Under the pieces are notes generated by a model that had not been told where the DNA came from, ran no database searches, and saw only the letters and a program-made list of their open reading frames with translations. A stretch of 64,000 bases of DNA from Ganoderma boninense (Eukaryota; Basidiomycota; Agaricomycetes; Polyporales; Polyporaceae): assembly GCA_002900995.3 (NCBI GenBank), contig CM035305.1, positions 2,216,467 to 2,280,466 of the forward strand. The letters are read 5' to 3'. Positions 12,742 through 23,558 of the stretch are shown in pieces. Numbering within the stretch: position 1 is the first letter of the stretch; the number at the start of each line of letters is the position of its first letter. The translations under genes were made by a program, and so were the position numbers.

Positions 12742-13721
12742 GTGTGCGCTTCTGTTATAGGCTTGTCTGGAGCTTAAAGAGCCGAGGGCGATCTACGCAG
12801 GAAACAATCGGAGGATGTAGCAGGCTTCATTCGGTTTGCATACGCCGATGGGATGGCGCTCATGCCGTGACGCTCCTCCATGTACCGACGCCCGCACGAT
12901 GCGGGCGGTTCAGATACTACTTAGTATATATGTGCTTTGCTGGAGTCTGGCCTTCCATAACTTATCATTCGAAGTTTAATCAACGTGAGGTTGATATACG
13001 TACAGCATGATAAGTGGCCTCGCGAGCGGTCGTCCTGACGTTGAGATAAGATCCTCGCGGGAATCCGACGGGAATATGCGGGGAATTCGTATAGAGGACG
13101 CTGGCGACGGTGTGTGGCATTGTGTGCCCAAGGCCGGCTTGAATATGCCTTTGGATGAAGAAAACTCATTGGTCGCAAAAACTGATATTCAGTGAAAAGG
13201 CGCAGCAAAAGGCGGCCTTGCTATTTTAGGGAGTTGAGCGTCGGGATCCAGGCTCGGGACGGAGGAGCGGGGAGCCGAGTCATTGTGAAAAAACTTTTTC
13301 ACCACGCGGAACAGTGCCTCCAAGGTAAACCCGTGCGCCCGCTCCGTTTGGCAATGGAGTATCATCCGCTGCACAAGTTCCCGCCGGATGTGACGGAATA
13401 TGTGGAATGTCACCAGATACAGCCTCCCCATTTTTTCGGTGTGTGCTGGATGGAGATCTGCCACAGAAACAGGAGGAGCGAGGGAGGGAGAGGAGGAAGA
13501 GGGGCGAGACGCCGGCGGACCGCGCAGGGCGGGAAGCGAGTATGTAAAAAGTGAGGAGGACGGGTTGGACGATAAGAGTCTGCTTTTACTCGGTGAATGG
13601 CTCGGTGAACACAGCGACTAAAAAATGGCCGCGTCCACCGTCCACCTTCCCCAAGCCCTCCTCTCCACGTTCAACAGCCCCACCGTCCCTTCTCCGGGCG
13701 CGACCTGCCCCCTTTCCGCCC
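12742..13721. other. 980-bp intergenic stretch with the glycine dehydrogenase promoter
   Basis: No supported gene. Short frames on both strands lack family resemblance. Near 13541 an A/T-rich TATGTAAAAAG lies about 180 bases before the P-protein start and could serve as the TATA element; this is inference. Confidence 0.45.
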
Positions 13722-16700
13722 ATGGCGGCCCTCCGTAACCTCTCCGCCCTTCGCCAGCGACCCTTCATACCTCATGTTCGTACACCGCACCTTCTGTCCT
13801 TGAGGGCACCTGCGCGGGGTCTTGCGACTGCCAAGGCCCCTCCCTCTCTCTTCGCGTCCCTGGACACCTTCGCTGACCGCCACATCGGCCCTGACGATAA
13901 TGAGGTCGCGCATATGCTCACCAAGCTTGGTTACGACTCCATGGATGCCTTCGTTGCCGACACCGTGCCTGACAAGATCAGGTCTTCCTCCACGGCCGTG
14001 AGCGACGAGTCCATCCCCTCCCTCACCGAGTCGCAGCTCTTCCTGCGCGCCAAGGAGTTGGGCAAGGCCAACAAGCCGTTCAAGAGCTACATTGGCATGG
14101 GCTACCACAATGCCGTGGTGCCGCCCGTCATCTTGCGGAACGTATGTCGTGTTCTTTCACTCTGTTTGTGCGCCCCGGAAGTGACAGGGCATCCAGATAA
14201 TGGAAAGCCCAGCCTGGTACACGCCCTACACGCCCTACCAACCTGAGATCGCTCAAGGTCCGTAAGAGCAGCTAAGCTGTCCTATTTCAAAACTTTATTG
14301 ACGTACCCTTGGGGCTGTCTGTCGCAGGTCGCTTGGAGTCATTAGTGAACTTCCAGACGATGGTGATGTCATTGACATCAATGGACATCGCCAACGCGTC
14401 GCTGTTGGACGAGGCCACTGCTGCGGCCGAAGGCATGGTCATGGCGTTCACCGGATCAAATGGAAAGAAGCGCACCTTCTTCGCGGACATTGGAGTCGCG
14501 CCCCAGACCATCGCCGTCCTCCGGACTCGTGCCAAGGGCTTCGGTATTAAATTGGTTGTCGGCGACGCGCTGAAGGAATCTCGACAACGAGGCATCACGC
14601 AAGGACCTATGTGGCGTACTCGTCCAGTATCCCGACGTCAACGGTGCCGTAAAGGACTTCTCTGCTCTGGCTAAATCTGTCCATTCTGGAGGCGCGCTCC
14701 TCGTATGCGCTACCGACCTTTTGGCGCTGACGATGCTCAAGCCACCTGGCGAATGGGGTGCCGACATCGTTCTCGGCAACTCTGCACGGTTTGGTGTTCC
14801 TGCTGGCTATGGCGGACCTCATGCCGCGTTCTTCGCATGTACGGACAAGCTCAAGCGCAAGATGCCTGGTCGCCTCATCGGTCTCAGTCGTGATGTCCAC
14901 GGAAAGCCTGCGTATCGTTTGGCCCTTCAGAGTAAGCCCCTCGTATGGTGCTATCTTGCGTCCTCAACTTATTTTTTTACCCAGCCCGCGAGCAGCACAT
15001 TCGTCGTGAGAAGGCTACCAGCAACATCTGCACGAGTCAGGCGCTCCTCGCGAATATGGCCGCCATGTACGCTGTCTACCACGGTCCTGTCAACCTGCAG
15101 CGTATCGCCCAAAAGATCCACGGCCTAACTCAGATAGTCAAGTCAGGAGTTGAGCGCTACGGCTACAGGGCGGTTAGTTCACAGTTCTTCGACACCATCA
15201 CTTTCGATGTTAGCGGTGCAGTCAAGGATGCAGAGGCAGTTCACGCCGCCGCCCTGGTGGCTGGAATCAACTTGCGCAGGATCGATGGGAAACACGCAGG
15301 CCTTACCCTGGACGAGAGTGCTGGTGTTGAGGACGTCGTCGCTCTGATCAACGCTTTCGCTGAGGCCGCTTCGCAACCAACGATCACCCCGAGTGATCTT
15401 GCTCCGCCCCCTTCCCTCGCCATTCCTGAGTTTTTGCGCCGCACGTCGAAGTTCCTCCCTCATCCGGTATTCAACTCGCACCACTCCGAGACGGAAATGC
15501 TGCGCTACATTTACCATCTCCAGTCGAAGGACCTCGGGCTCAATCACGCCATGATTCCCCTCGGCAGCTGCACGATGAAGCTGAACAGCACGAGCAGCAT
15601 GATTCCGCTCACCTGGCCGGAGTTCAGTTCCGTCCATCCCTTCGCACCCAAAGACCAGGTCAAGGGCTACTGGGAGCTAATCAAGGTATTCCTCCCCTTC
15701 CTAGCTATTGTCGATACGTCACTGATATGCATTGTCGCAGGAACTGGAAGAGGACCTCTGCAAGATCACTGGTTTCGCTGCATGCTCGCTTCAACCAAAC
15801 TCTGGTGCCGCTGGAGAGTATGCTGGTTTGTCGGTCATCAGGGCATACCATGAGTCACGTGGAGAGGGGCACCGTGATATCTGTCTCATTCCTGTCAGCG
15901 CACACGGTACCAACCCTGCGGTGAGTACTGCTCTCGGTTAGGCATCAACCAACCGCTGACAATTCGCAGTCGCGGTCATGGCGGGTTTGAAAGTGGTCCC
16001 AGTGAAGACCCACGCTGACGGCAACCTTGACCTTGAAGACTTGCGCATGAAGTCGGAGAAGCACAAGGACAACCTGGCAGCTTTCATGGTAATACTTGAT
16101 CATCCAGCTACCCCGTGCCATGCTTACTAGTACTACAGATCACGTACCCGTCTACCTTCGGTGTCTTCGAACATGGCGTACAAGATGCGTGTAAGATCAT
16201 TCACGAAAACGGCGGCCAGGTCTATTTGGACGGTGCGAACCTCAACGCTCAGATTGGTGTAACAAGTCCTGCGATCTGCGGTGGTGATGTCTGCCACATG
16301 AACCTGCACAAGACCTTCGCTATGTACGTTCGAGGTTATCCTGATCTTTCGTGCAAATTGCTCATATCCATTCTAGTCCCCATGGTGGTGGTGGTCCTGG
16401 TGTTGGCCCGATTTGCGTTGCAGAGCATCTCGCACCTTTCCTTCCGACTCACCCTCTTGTTGCAACAGGCGGTGCCAACCCGATCGACGCCGTTGCCGCT
16501 GCTCCCTTCGGCAGTGCCTCCATTCTTCTTATCTCCTGGGCATACATCAAGATGCTCGGGGGTTCTGGCTTGTCCGAAGCCACCAAGGCTGCGCTTCTGA
16601 ACGCGAATTACATGGCACACCGCCTATCCGGTCATTACACTCTCCGCTACAAGAATGGCAAGGGACGGGTTGCCCACGAACTTCTCATTGATCTCGCGGA

Positions 16701-17296
16701 GTTCGACAAGGCCGCCGGGCTCAAGGTCAATGACTTCGCGAAGCGTCTGCAGGACTACGGTTTCCATCCCCCAACATGCTCCTGGCCCATTTCTACTTGC
16801 ATGTTGATTGAACCCACCGAGTCTGAGACACTGGAGGAGATTGACAGGTGTGCAAAGTCTCCGTGTTCTCATCCGCGCAATGTTACTGACATGTGTCTCC
16901 AGGTTCTGTGATGCCATGATCCAGATCCGCAAGGAGGCTGAGGATATCATCACTGGCAAACAACCCAAGGACAACAACGTTCTCAAGAACGCACCCCACC
17001 CTCTTTCTGTCATCACCCTTTCTGAGGAAGAGTGGAACCGGTGCGTGTAGATAGTTCGTATTGACAGCAGAAGCCCTCATCTGTCCACAGTCCCTATTCC
17101 CGTCAGACAGCTGCGTACCCTATGCCTTGGCTCCTGGAGCGGAAGTTCTGGCCCACCGTGTCCCGCGTGGATGATGCTTATGGCGACCTGAATCTCATTG
17201 TGAGTTGTTGCCTCCTGCGCGTTCTCGTCTCTTTGATTGACCACGCGCTGCTAGTGTGACTGCCCCTCCGTCGAAGAGACGGCAGCTTCCACATGA
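13722..17296 (+). CDS. GCV2: Glycine dehydrogenase (decarboxylating), P-protein of the glycine cleavage system (two frame breaks)
   Basis: Mitochondrial PLP enzyme that decarboxylates glycine and passes the aminomethyl group to the H-protein. Eleven exons: 13722-14141, 14197-14257, 14328-14931, 14985-15685, 15741-15920, 15970-16088, 16139-16323, 16377-16847, 16903-17040, 17091-17199 and 17255-17296. The N-terminus is Arg/Leu/Ser-rich without acids, as in a mitochondrial presequence. The PLP-lysine motif [18 protein letters not shown] spans exons 7-8. GSCTMKLN and SAHGTNPA are also present. Two single-base breaks occur in otherwise perfectly conserved stretches: one near 14580 (an extra base before [12 protein letters not shown]) and one at the 15969/15970 junction (a base missing before [11 protein letters not shown]). 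An alternative donor at 15925 would also fix the second. I judge sequence error likelier than decay. Confidence 0.92.
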
Positions 17297-17490
17297 CGAA
17301 AATCTCTTAATAATGGACTTCGGTAGATATCGCAGGGATACCTTATACATCATGGGCTTTCTACTCCCCTAGACGGCCCCTGGGCCAGCGTACTGTTCAA
17401 CCACACGCACATTGTATCATATACCTCGCACGTCACACTAGCACACATCAATGCTATCGCACGCATCGCTTTCGATTCAGATCCAATCCA

Positions 17491-19731
17491 TCATCCCATC
17501 TCGCTCTGTAAGGAGTAATACAACTTGGGTAAGAATCGCTTGATTTTCGACCGGATCTCCGCCTCTTGCTTGTGCTTAATAGCGAACTTCAGTAGTATCC
17601 GCACCGACTCCTTGTTCGGGGCAATGCCGTCCTCCCGCCCTGACATCTCCAAACACAAAACCTTCATCGCCTCGTCAACCCTGTCCAGCCGGCACAGACA
17701 CTCCAGGAACGTGTTCCAGTTGCGGACATTGAGTGGGTGCTCCGACTGGAGCAGACTGGTAAAGACTCGCACGGCGAGATCGTGCGCACCATTGAACGCG
17801 CAAGCGTCGATGATGATGCTCACGCTCACGTTGTCGAAGGTGCGCGATGCGAACAGCTTCTCCCAAATACGGTACGCCTCCGTGAGACAACCCGCGCGCT
17901 GATACGAATCCATCAGCTGGTTCCATAGTGCGACGTCGGGCGTGAACCACGCGTTCAGCGTGAGGTGGTTGTGCACACGCGCGATGGACCTCGCGATCTG
18001 CCTGCGGAGGTTGCTGTTCTCCAGGTCTGCGGAAGCAGATGCAGCAGTGGTGGCGAGGGCGGCGAGGCGGCCGATGATGATCGTGTATCCCTTGTGGTTG
18101 AAAGCAAGACCGTGCTTGCGCATGTCGAGGACGATCTGGAAAAAGAGTTTCGTGGATGGGATCCCCTCGGGCCACGTCTTGAGCGCGCAGAAAGCGCTGA
18201 GGATCGCGTAGTACCCCTCCGCGTCGAGGTTCGGCATGTCATGTTGATCGGGTGGCTGACCGAGCAGACGGTAGGACTCGAAGGCTTCCTCCGGTGTGGG
18301 GCATGCACGCATGACGAGGATGATAACGCTGGCGGTAGTCTTGGGATCGAGCTCGACGCGGAACCTTCGCATGTCGTCCACAAGAGTAATAGCAAGGGGT
18401 AGGGACTCTGTTCCGTGGCTACGGGTAAGGGTGCGGAGGAGGAGTTGGTACGTTGCTGCATTGGGATATAAAAGTTTCCTCGTTACACGACTCTCTTCCG
18501 AGGGGTTGGATGCGACATCCCCGATGAAGTCACGGTAGAGGGTCAATGCGGTCTCCAAGGCTCCTTCGGAGGGGTTGGCCAGCTTGGAAGATAAGAGGGC
18601 TTGAATAGCAAAGTGAAGCATATCAGATGACACCCTGTACCCTCGAGTCCTTTCGAGCTTGTAGAACTGAACGACGACTGATGGCGAGCCTCCCGCTGCA
18701 AGGACATTTTCCATTGCTTGAGCAGCAGCTCTGGAGCCACCGCTGATTGACAGCTTCTTCCTCCAATAGTCGTAGTCGTCTATCTTTGCGTGATCGCCTA
18801 AGATAGCGAAGAGGGTGTCTTCGGATGGTTGGAGTCCCAGATCTTGGTATCGGCGTAGTTGAAGGAGGACCTGGTTTCGATTGAGACGAGACGCTGCCGA
18901 TGAGAGACTGCAGTTCATGTGTGTCTCCGTGAGGCCACTCTCAGGTACGGCCAAGACGGATGTGTACAGGAGCTCCACGCGCTGTCCATCGTCATTGTCT
19001 CCTGCCTTGGCATAACCTTCCTCGATGATTTGAGCCGTATTCCTGTCATAGGGAATTCCAGTAGCGCGAAAGACGTTTATGGTGTGCTTCATCATGCCGT
19101 ACGCAGGAAGAGGTCGAGTGGCATGAGGGGGAACCGGGCGGAATATCGCGGCCATGATGAGACGACCAGTCTCGACTGTCGGTCCGACGGCGAGTGTCTT
19201 CATCTTCTTGAGCGCGGCAGCAAGCAGGTACTCATTCCTCCTCAACGCAGCGACGTCGAGGAGACGGTGCCAATGAGCAAGGCCTGATGCGTAGCCGGCG
19301 CTTCCATCGTCCTTCCTCCCAGTGACGCAGAGCCAACTGAGGGCCTTGATCTGAGCTCCTTTATCCACGAGTCGATTGAATATGTCAATAGCATAGTCCT
19401 CATCGCCGACGTGTAGTGAGCGAGCAACCAATAGAAGGGCGTCCCTGAGGAGCGCATGATCCTGAGGGGAGGACGATTGGCATAGGTGTAGGAAAGCTTC
19501 TTCCAGGAGATCTTGCGGCGGACCGCGCAGCGTGGAGGATGGGTCCGGAAGTGCGTCAACGCACCGCCGGAGGGAATCTAAAGCCAGATGAGGAGACCCC
19601 ACTGATTTGCATATGACAGTGTGGAAGCGTTCCAGTTCCTGGAGGAACGTGCTGATAGGGGACAAGTCGTGAGGTTGCGCGGTCCTTTTGATTGAGAAAT
19701 TGCTTGCATGGCGTCCGATGGAACATGGCAC
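17491..19731 (-). CDS. Pentatricopeptide-repeat-like protein, probably mitochondrial
   Basis: A single open frame of about 746 residues made of helix-turn-helix repeats. Recognisable PPR-type stretches include DVALWNQLMDSYQRAGCLTEA, ASVIILVMRACPTPEEAFESY and NWNTFLECLCRLDRVDEAMK. Proteins like this bind organellar RNA. The open frame has no ATG at its 5' end: it is closed by a TGA just upstream of 19731. A second frame starting with ATG at 19828 begins with Arg/Leu-rich residues (MFLRRAFVRGKRLPARF), a good mitochondrial presequence, and overlaps the main frame out of phase by one base. Either one base is wrong between about 19730 and 19790, or a short first exon was missed. The gene is divergent from SEC61-gamma, about 300 bases away. 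Confidence 0.72.
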   Translation of the reverse strand: MPCSIGRHASNFSIKRTAQPHDLSPISTFLQELERFHTVICKSVGSPHLALDSLRRCVDALPDPSSTLRGPPQDLLEEAFLHLCQSSSPQDHALLRDALLLVARSLHVGDEDYAIDIFNRLVDKGAQIKALSWLCVTGRKDDGSAGYASGLAHWHRLLDVAALRRNEYLLAAALKKMKTLAVGPTVETGRLIMAAIFRPVPPHATRPLPAYGMMKHTINVFRATGIPYDRNTAQIIEEGYAKAGDNDDGQRVELLYTSVLAVPESGLTETHMNCSLSSAASRLNRNQVLLQLRRYQDLGLQPSEDTLFAILGDHAKIDDYDYWRKKLSISGGSRAAAQAMENVLAAGGSPSVVVQFYKLERTRGYRVSSDMLHFAIQALLSSKLANPSEGALETALTLYRDFIGDVASNPSEESRVTRKLLYPNAATYQLLLRTLTRSHGTESLPLAITLVDDMRRFRVELDPKTTASVIILVMRACPTPEEAFESYRLLGQPPDQHDMPNLDAEGYYAILSAFCALKTWPEGIPSTKLFFQIVLDMRKHGLAFNHKGYTIIIGRLAALATTAASASADLENSNLRRQIARSIARVHNHLTLNAWFTPDVALWNQLMDSYQRAGCLTEAYRIWEKLFASRTFDNVSVSIIIDACAFNGAHDLAVRVFTSLLQSEHPLNVRNWNTFLECLCRLDRVDEAMKVLCLEMSGREDGIAPNKESVRILLKFAIKHKQEAEIRSKIKRFLPKLYYSLQSEMG

Positions 19732-19828
19732 AGAGGAGGCCAGGCGCAGGAATCAAGGCAGGATGAGGAGGCAGGGAGAAACGGGCTGGTAAACGTTTGC
19801 CTCTAACGAATGCTCTCCTCAAGAACAT

Positions 19829-20128
19829 TCACACGGCACTGTGCAGAGCCCTTGAACAAAACGTAGCAATGAGGAAAGACACGGGCGCACCTGCACATCT
19901 ACCGGAAACCGACGGCGAGGGGAGGAGCGAGCGACAGTGTGCAATGCAGCGGTCGTCGTCGTGACCGTGGCCGAGCGCGCGTTCCACTCGGGGACGGGCG
20001 CCTGCGTGGGAGGAAGGTCTCGTGATCGAAGGAGTTAACACGTCGACGGCACACGCGACTCTCGCCAGCATCTTTCCCTCTCCCCACAAAAGTACCCTCC
20101 GTGTCGCCCCCCCGTCTTGTCCACCGCC
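19829..20128. promoter_or_regulatory. Divergent promoter between the PPR-like gene and SEC61-gamma
   Basis: Three hundred bases between the probable PPR-like start (19828, minus) and the SEC61-gamma start (20129, plus). G/C-rich with several CG-rich words. No classic TATA was recognised. The function is inferred from the head-to-head layout. Confidence 0.4.
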
Positions 20129-20547
20129 ATGTCTGAGAAGCTCAAAGAGTTCGTCGACATTCCCCAGCAGTTCATCCGCGACGGCAACCAGGTGTGTAAC
20201 CTCCCTCACCTGCGTTCGGAACTCAGGCTGATGCAATATTGTGGTAGTTCCTCACCCGGTGTACAAAGCCCTCGCACAAAGGTTGGCTAAGGCAGCGACG
20301 TGGTGTTCCCACTTCTCTAATACTTCGCACAGAGTTTGTCCAGATTTCCAAGGCCGTTGCTATCGGTTTTGCGGTGATGGGTTTCATTGGCTACTTCGTC
20401 AAGCTCATCCACATCCCAATGTACGTCCCTTCAGTGCATCTGCTTCGCCTCGTTCTAACCCCATTTGCAGCAACAACATCCTAGTGTGCGTTACTGCTAC
20501 TCATCTGACTATCTCTTGGCTAACATGTCAACAGAGGCGGCGCATGA
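20129..20547 (+). CDS. SSS1: Protein translocation complex subunit SEC61-gamma
   Basis: Small tail-anchored subunit of the ER Sec61 translocon. Five tiny exons (20129-20191, 20248-20281, 20333-20420, 20471-20485, 20535-20547) encode 70 residues. The N-terminal cytosolic helix reads [33 protein letters not shown] follows, then a single membrane helix ([25 protein letters not shown]) and the terminal residues LVGGA. This is the full length and the conserved sequence of the family. Exon 4 is a 15-base microexon and exon 5 has only 13 coding bases, so automatic gene finders are likely to miss the 3' end. SEC61 is a known neighbour of the HD mating-type locus in Agaricomycetes. Confidence 0.95.
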
Positions 20548-20954
20548 TGCGCTGGTGTGTGGGCTGCTGGACGGCGCATGTGTACTGTACATACGGGGGC
20601 TATTTATCTCTTTCCTCTACCTGCATTCCTTGGCCGTCAAGATGCCTCTGCGGCTGAAGTCCTGAGTCGCTGCGTAGACTCGATGACAGTGAACGTCGGC
20701 AGGGCGATGCGTGACTTGCATGGTGTCCCTGAAAGGGGGGGCGCTGTGCCACGCGTGGTGTATGCATGTCCGTCCGGTCCCAGCGCTGCAGTTGCAGCGA
20801 TGCGGGAGGTAGGAGAGGCCTCTGTGGTCGCACCACGCCGTCATCCAGATGTGGATCTGTAGTAGGTCCACGGATGCCGTCTTGCGGTCGGGACGATGTA
20901 GCCCCATTGGCGAGCTGTGGGTGTCTCTAAAACCAGCTGGTGTCGCCAAAGTCA
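20548..20954. other. Convergent 3' intergenic stretch
   Basis: Lies between the stops of SEC61-gamma (plus) and the seven-helix protein (minus). I see only 3' UTR-like sequence. Confidence 0.45.
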
Positions 20955-22416
20955 TCACACGATGGAAGAGGAGGAATGTGTGTGGGTGACCGGTGTTGGG
21001 CATTCGAATGTCGCCTCAGAAGCGAATGTGTCGATCCTGATAACGCGAGGTGACTCGTTGGACGCTCTGACGGTCCCCTCTCTTTCCCAGTGGCGACGGC
21101 GGCCCCAGCATAACCAAACCATGAGTACGTCCTAGCAGACTCCGCTGTTAGATACAGCGGCCTGTAAAATGAACTGCACAGGCACCTTTTGTAACCCAAA
21201 GACGAGGAAAGCCGCAAGGGGAAGTGCCGCTTGGATCATATACGCAAAAACGTTCAGATCTTGCCTGAGGTCCATGATGCAAGCACTGGCGTTCGGAGGC
21301 TTAGCTGAATGCGGACTGAGGTCCTATTGAGCGACTCACCCGAGCGCTAAGGAGGTGTAGACCAGGAAGAGCCCAGCCTGGTCGTACAGAATTAGCCTTT
21401 ACAATTTCGACGTGCCTGACGTACGTACCCTAGCCCAAGGGGATAGCGAAGGCCGTTTCGATGTAGCCAGCGGAAAGTCCTTTTTAATGTTGTGTCGTCC
21501 ACGGATGAACTGTACAACACTGGCGACTAGAGAAGAACATGAAATGAGCTTCGATCAGGCTGTACTGGGCGGCATCTGTGCTTGCCTTCGAGGCCGATGA
21601 TGAGGATCAGGAAGACACTGCAGAAGACAGGTACAGCGAACATTTCACTGCAAATCAGGGCTGCTGTCAGTAAAGAACGAGAGGCCAAGCATGAACATCT
21701 TACAAACGTCCGTACATGAGCCCACAGTAGAGTCCAGTCTTGACCCGAACCCATTCTGGATGTTGCAATCCGACCACCATAGCAGGCATTGCAAATGCAA
21801 CGAAGGTCAAGTAAGGAGGTACAATAATCTAAAAATGGGGATAAGAAGTCGAAATAAGTCGGAGCAAAAGATGGCCTTGTGGAGGACGTACTGCGACCAA
21901 TTTGACCCAGGGTGGGATGGCGGCAAGACGAGCTTGCTTCCATGGCTCGATAAACGTACTCCAAATCTGTTGCGCATGTCTATCGCATGCCAACGCCAGT
22001 GATGAAATGGATACCCACTTGGAGCGCAACCTCGAATCCGGCTACGACAGCCATCGGAGGAGCCGCGTAGTTCATCGCCGCTTGAGCCAGGCACAGCTCG
22101 CGTGGGGGATGGTCCAACCAGGTATCGCCCCCGTAAATGCTAACTCCACTGTGAGCACCTTCGCCTACCAGCCACGAGAGGGAAGGGACGAGGGGACTCA
22201 CAGCAGAGAGTAGATGATAGAATACAGTATCCATATGATACAAAAGTTAACGACCGTGGGGTGGCGATTCGCCGTCTTCGAGAGAAGGAATGTCGCGACG
22301 AGGATCGGGAGTCCAATATGCCCTCCAGCGAGGTGGATGGCAAAGAACACCGACGTTAGGTTCCGCAAGTCTGGCGGAGGAGGCAGTTCTGCGTTCGCAT
22401 CGCAGTCGGTTAGCAT
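20955..22416 (-). CDS. Seven-transmembrane receptor-like protein
   Basis: Nine exons (22416-22202, 22148-22019, 21966-21892, 21828-21704, 21647-21586, 21526-21429, 21377-21340, 21285-21186, 21131-20955) encode 339 residues with continuous phase. Seven hydrophobic segments can be read, among them TSVFFAIHLAGGHIGLPILV, the PPYLTFVAFAMPAMVVGL helix, FCSVFLILIIGL, and a last helix ending in FLVFGLQKDVLMVW. This pattern, with the aromatic-Gly-x-Gln-Lys-Asp motif after helix 7, resembles receptor-like proteins I know from Agaricomycetes; ligand and signalling are unknown. The intron after exon 5 needs a GC-AG pair (GCAAGC donor at 21585). The start at 22416 is the first ATG in the open exon. The C-terminal tail is basic, then Ser/Thr-rich. 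Confidence 0.65.
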
Positions 22417-23558
22417 GCGTTTTAGCCACCATCCCAGCAAGCGGTCCAATGGTACGAGCTCGGTACGGGCTGCTTAGATACAGAGTGTGCAGCGTACCTT
22501 GCATAATGTTACACCAAGGGAGAGCCGATACCAACTGCCGTCGTCACCTCCGTAGTCGGTGCAGCCGAGATCGTAGCTGAGGCAACTCGTAATTTGTCGG
22601 GGTATTGTCTGCGTCCAGGAGATCAACTCCTGTCCCGCCGCCCACCGTGCGTCGCAACTCGCTCCAAAGGTTCCAGGGAGCAAGGGAGCTGGTCCGGGGG
22701 CCAACAGCTGCCAGCGCTGCTGGGATAAAGCTGAGCTGAGTGCCGAAGCTGGGCTAAGCTGGGTGCAGTCGCGAAGCGCTGAATAAAGCGGCCTTCATAG
22801 ACCTTTGGCGAGGGAACGACGGAGCACGAGAAGCCCAGAATCCGATCTGTGTTGCCTCCTTCCTGTGATTTCTTGACAGATGTCAGAACACACGCGTTCG
22901 ACTCACACAGGATCTGGCTCTCGGGAATGCTGATCATGCCTATCATGTACTCACGCCGCAGGCTGTGTCCCCGCCCCCGCCCGCAGGATCAATCGAAAGG
23001 TGCATATCACAGATCTGACACATGAGGTGGGTGAGCCCCGGCGAGGTGCTTATCATGACGCATGGGAGAGAGCGCAGCCAACAATGAACATACCTTTTGT
23101 CATCTCCAGATTGTCTGGGACCGTATGTATGTCAGGGCTGAGGCGCTGACCAGTGACCATTGATCGGCCTCTTCGATTCGGGATGTGCGTGTATTATTTT
23201 TGTCAATGTCCTTTGGATATCGCATTCGGGCAGGAAGGGGCCGTAGCCCAGGAGTTGGCATTGATCGATAATTGATCGAGCACGGCGATCGGCTTGGTGT
23301 TAATGTAGGTAGGGTTGTCTTCCAGACACGTTCGAGATGAACAGGAACTCTCATCAGGGCATGCTGGATCATCTTACCATGCGCGAGGGTTAAGTAGTAA
23401 GCACTGGCGACGGTGTGGAAGTTTTTGGCGGGAGTTCCTGCGTCCTATTCCATCATGATATCGGAACGACAGGAGTCTGACGAACAATGTGGAATAAATT
23501 AGCAGGCAGGAAGGGGTTGTTGTGGATGATGGTGTCCGAAAGTACGGTACATGCATGT
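22417..23558. other. 1.1-kb intergenic stretch, no supported gene
   Basis: Lies between the start of the seven-helix gene and the stop of COG1 (both minus). Short unconnected frames only. Near 22730-22780 a short imperfect run of GCTGAGCTGAG/GCTGGGCTAAGCTGGG words occurs. It should include the receptor-like gene's promoter. Confidence 0.45.

Noticed and set aside
23100..23556. Further 3' exons of COG1 below 23559
   Set aside because: The COG1 frame closes with a stop at 23559 after a plausible C-terminus, and no conserved continuation is readable.
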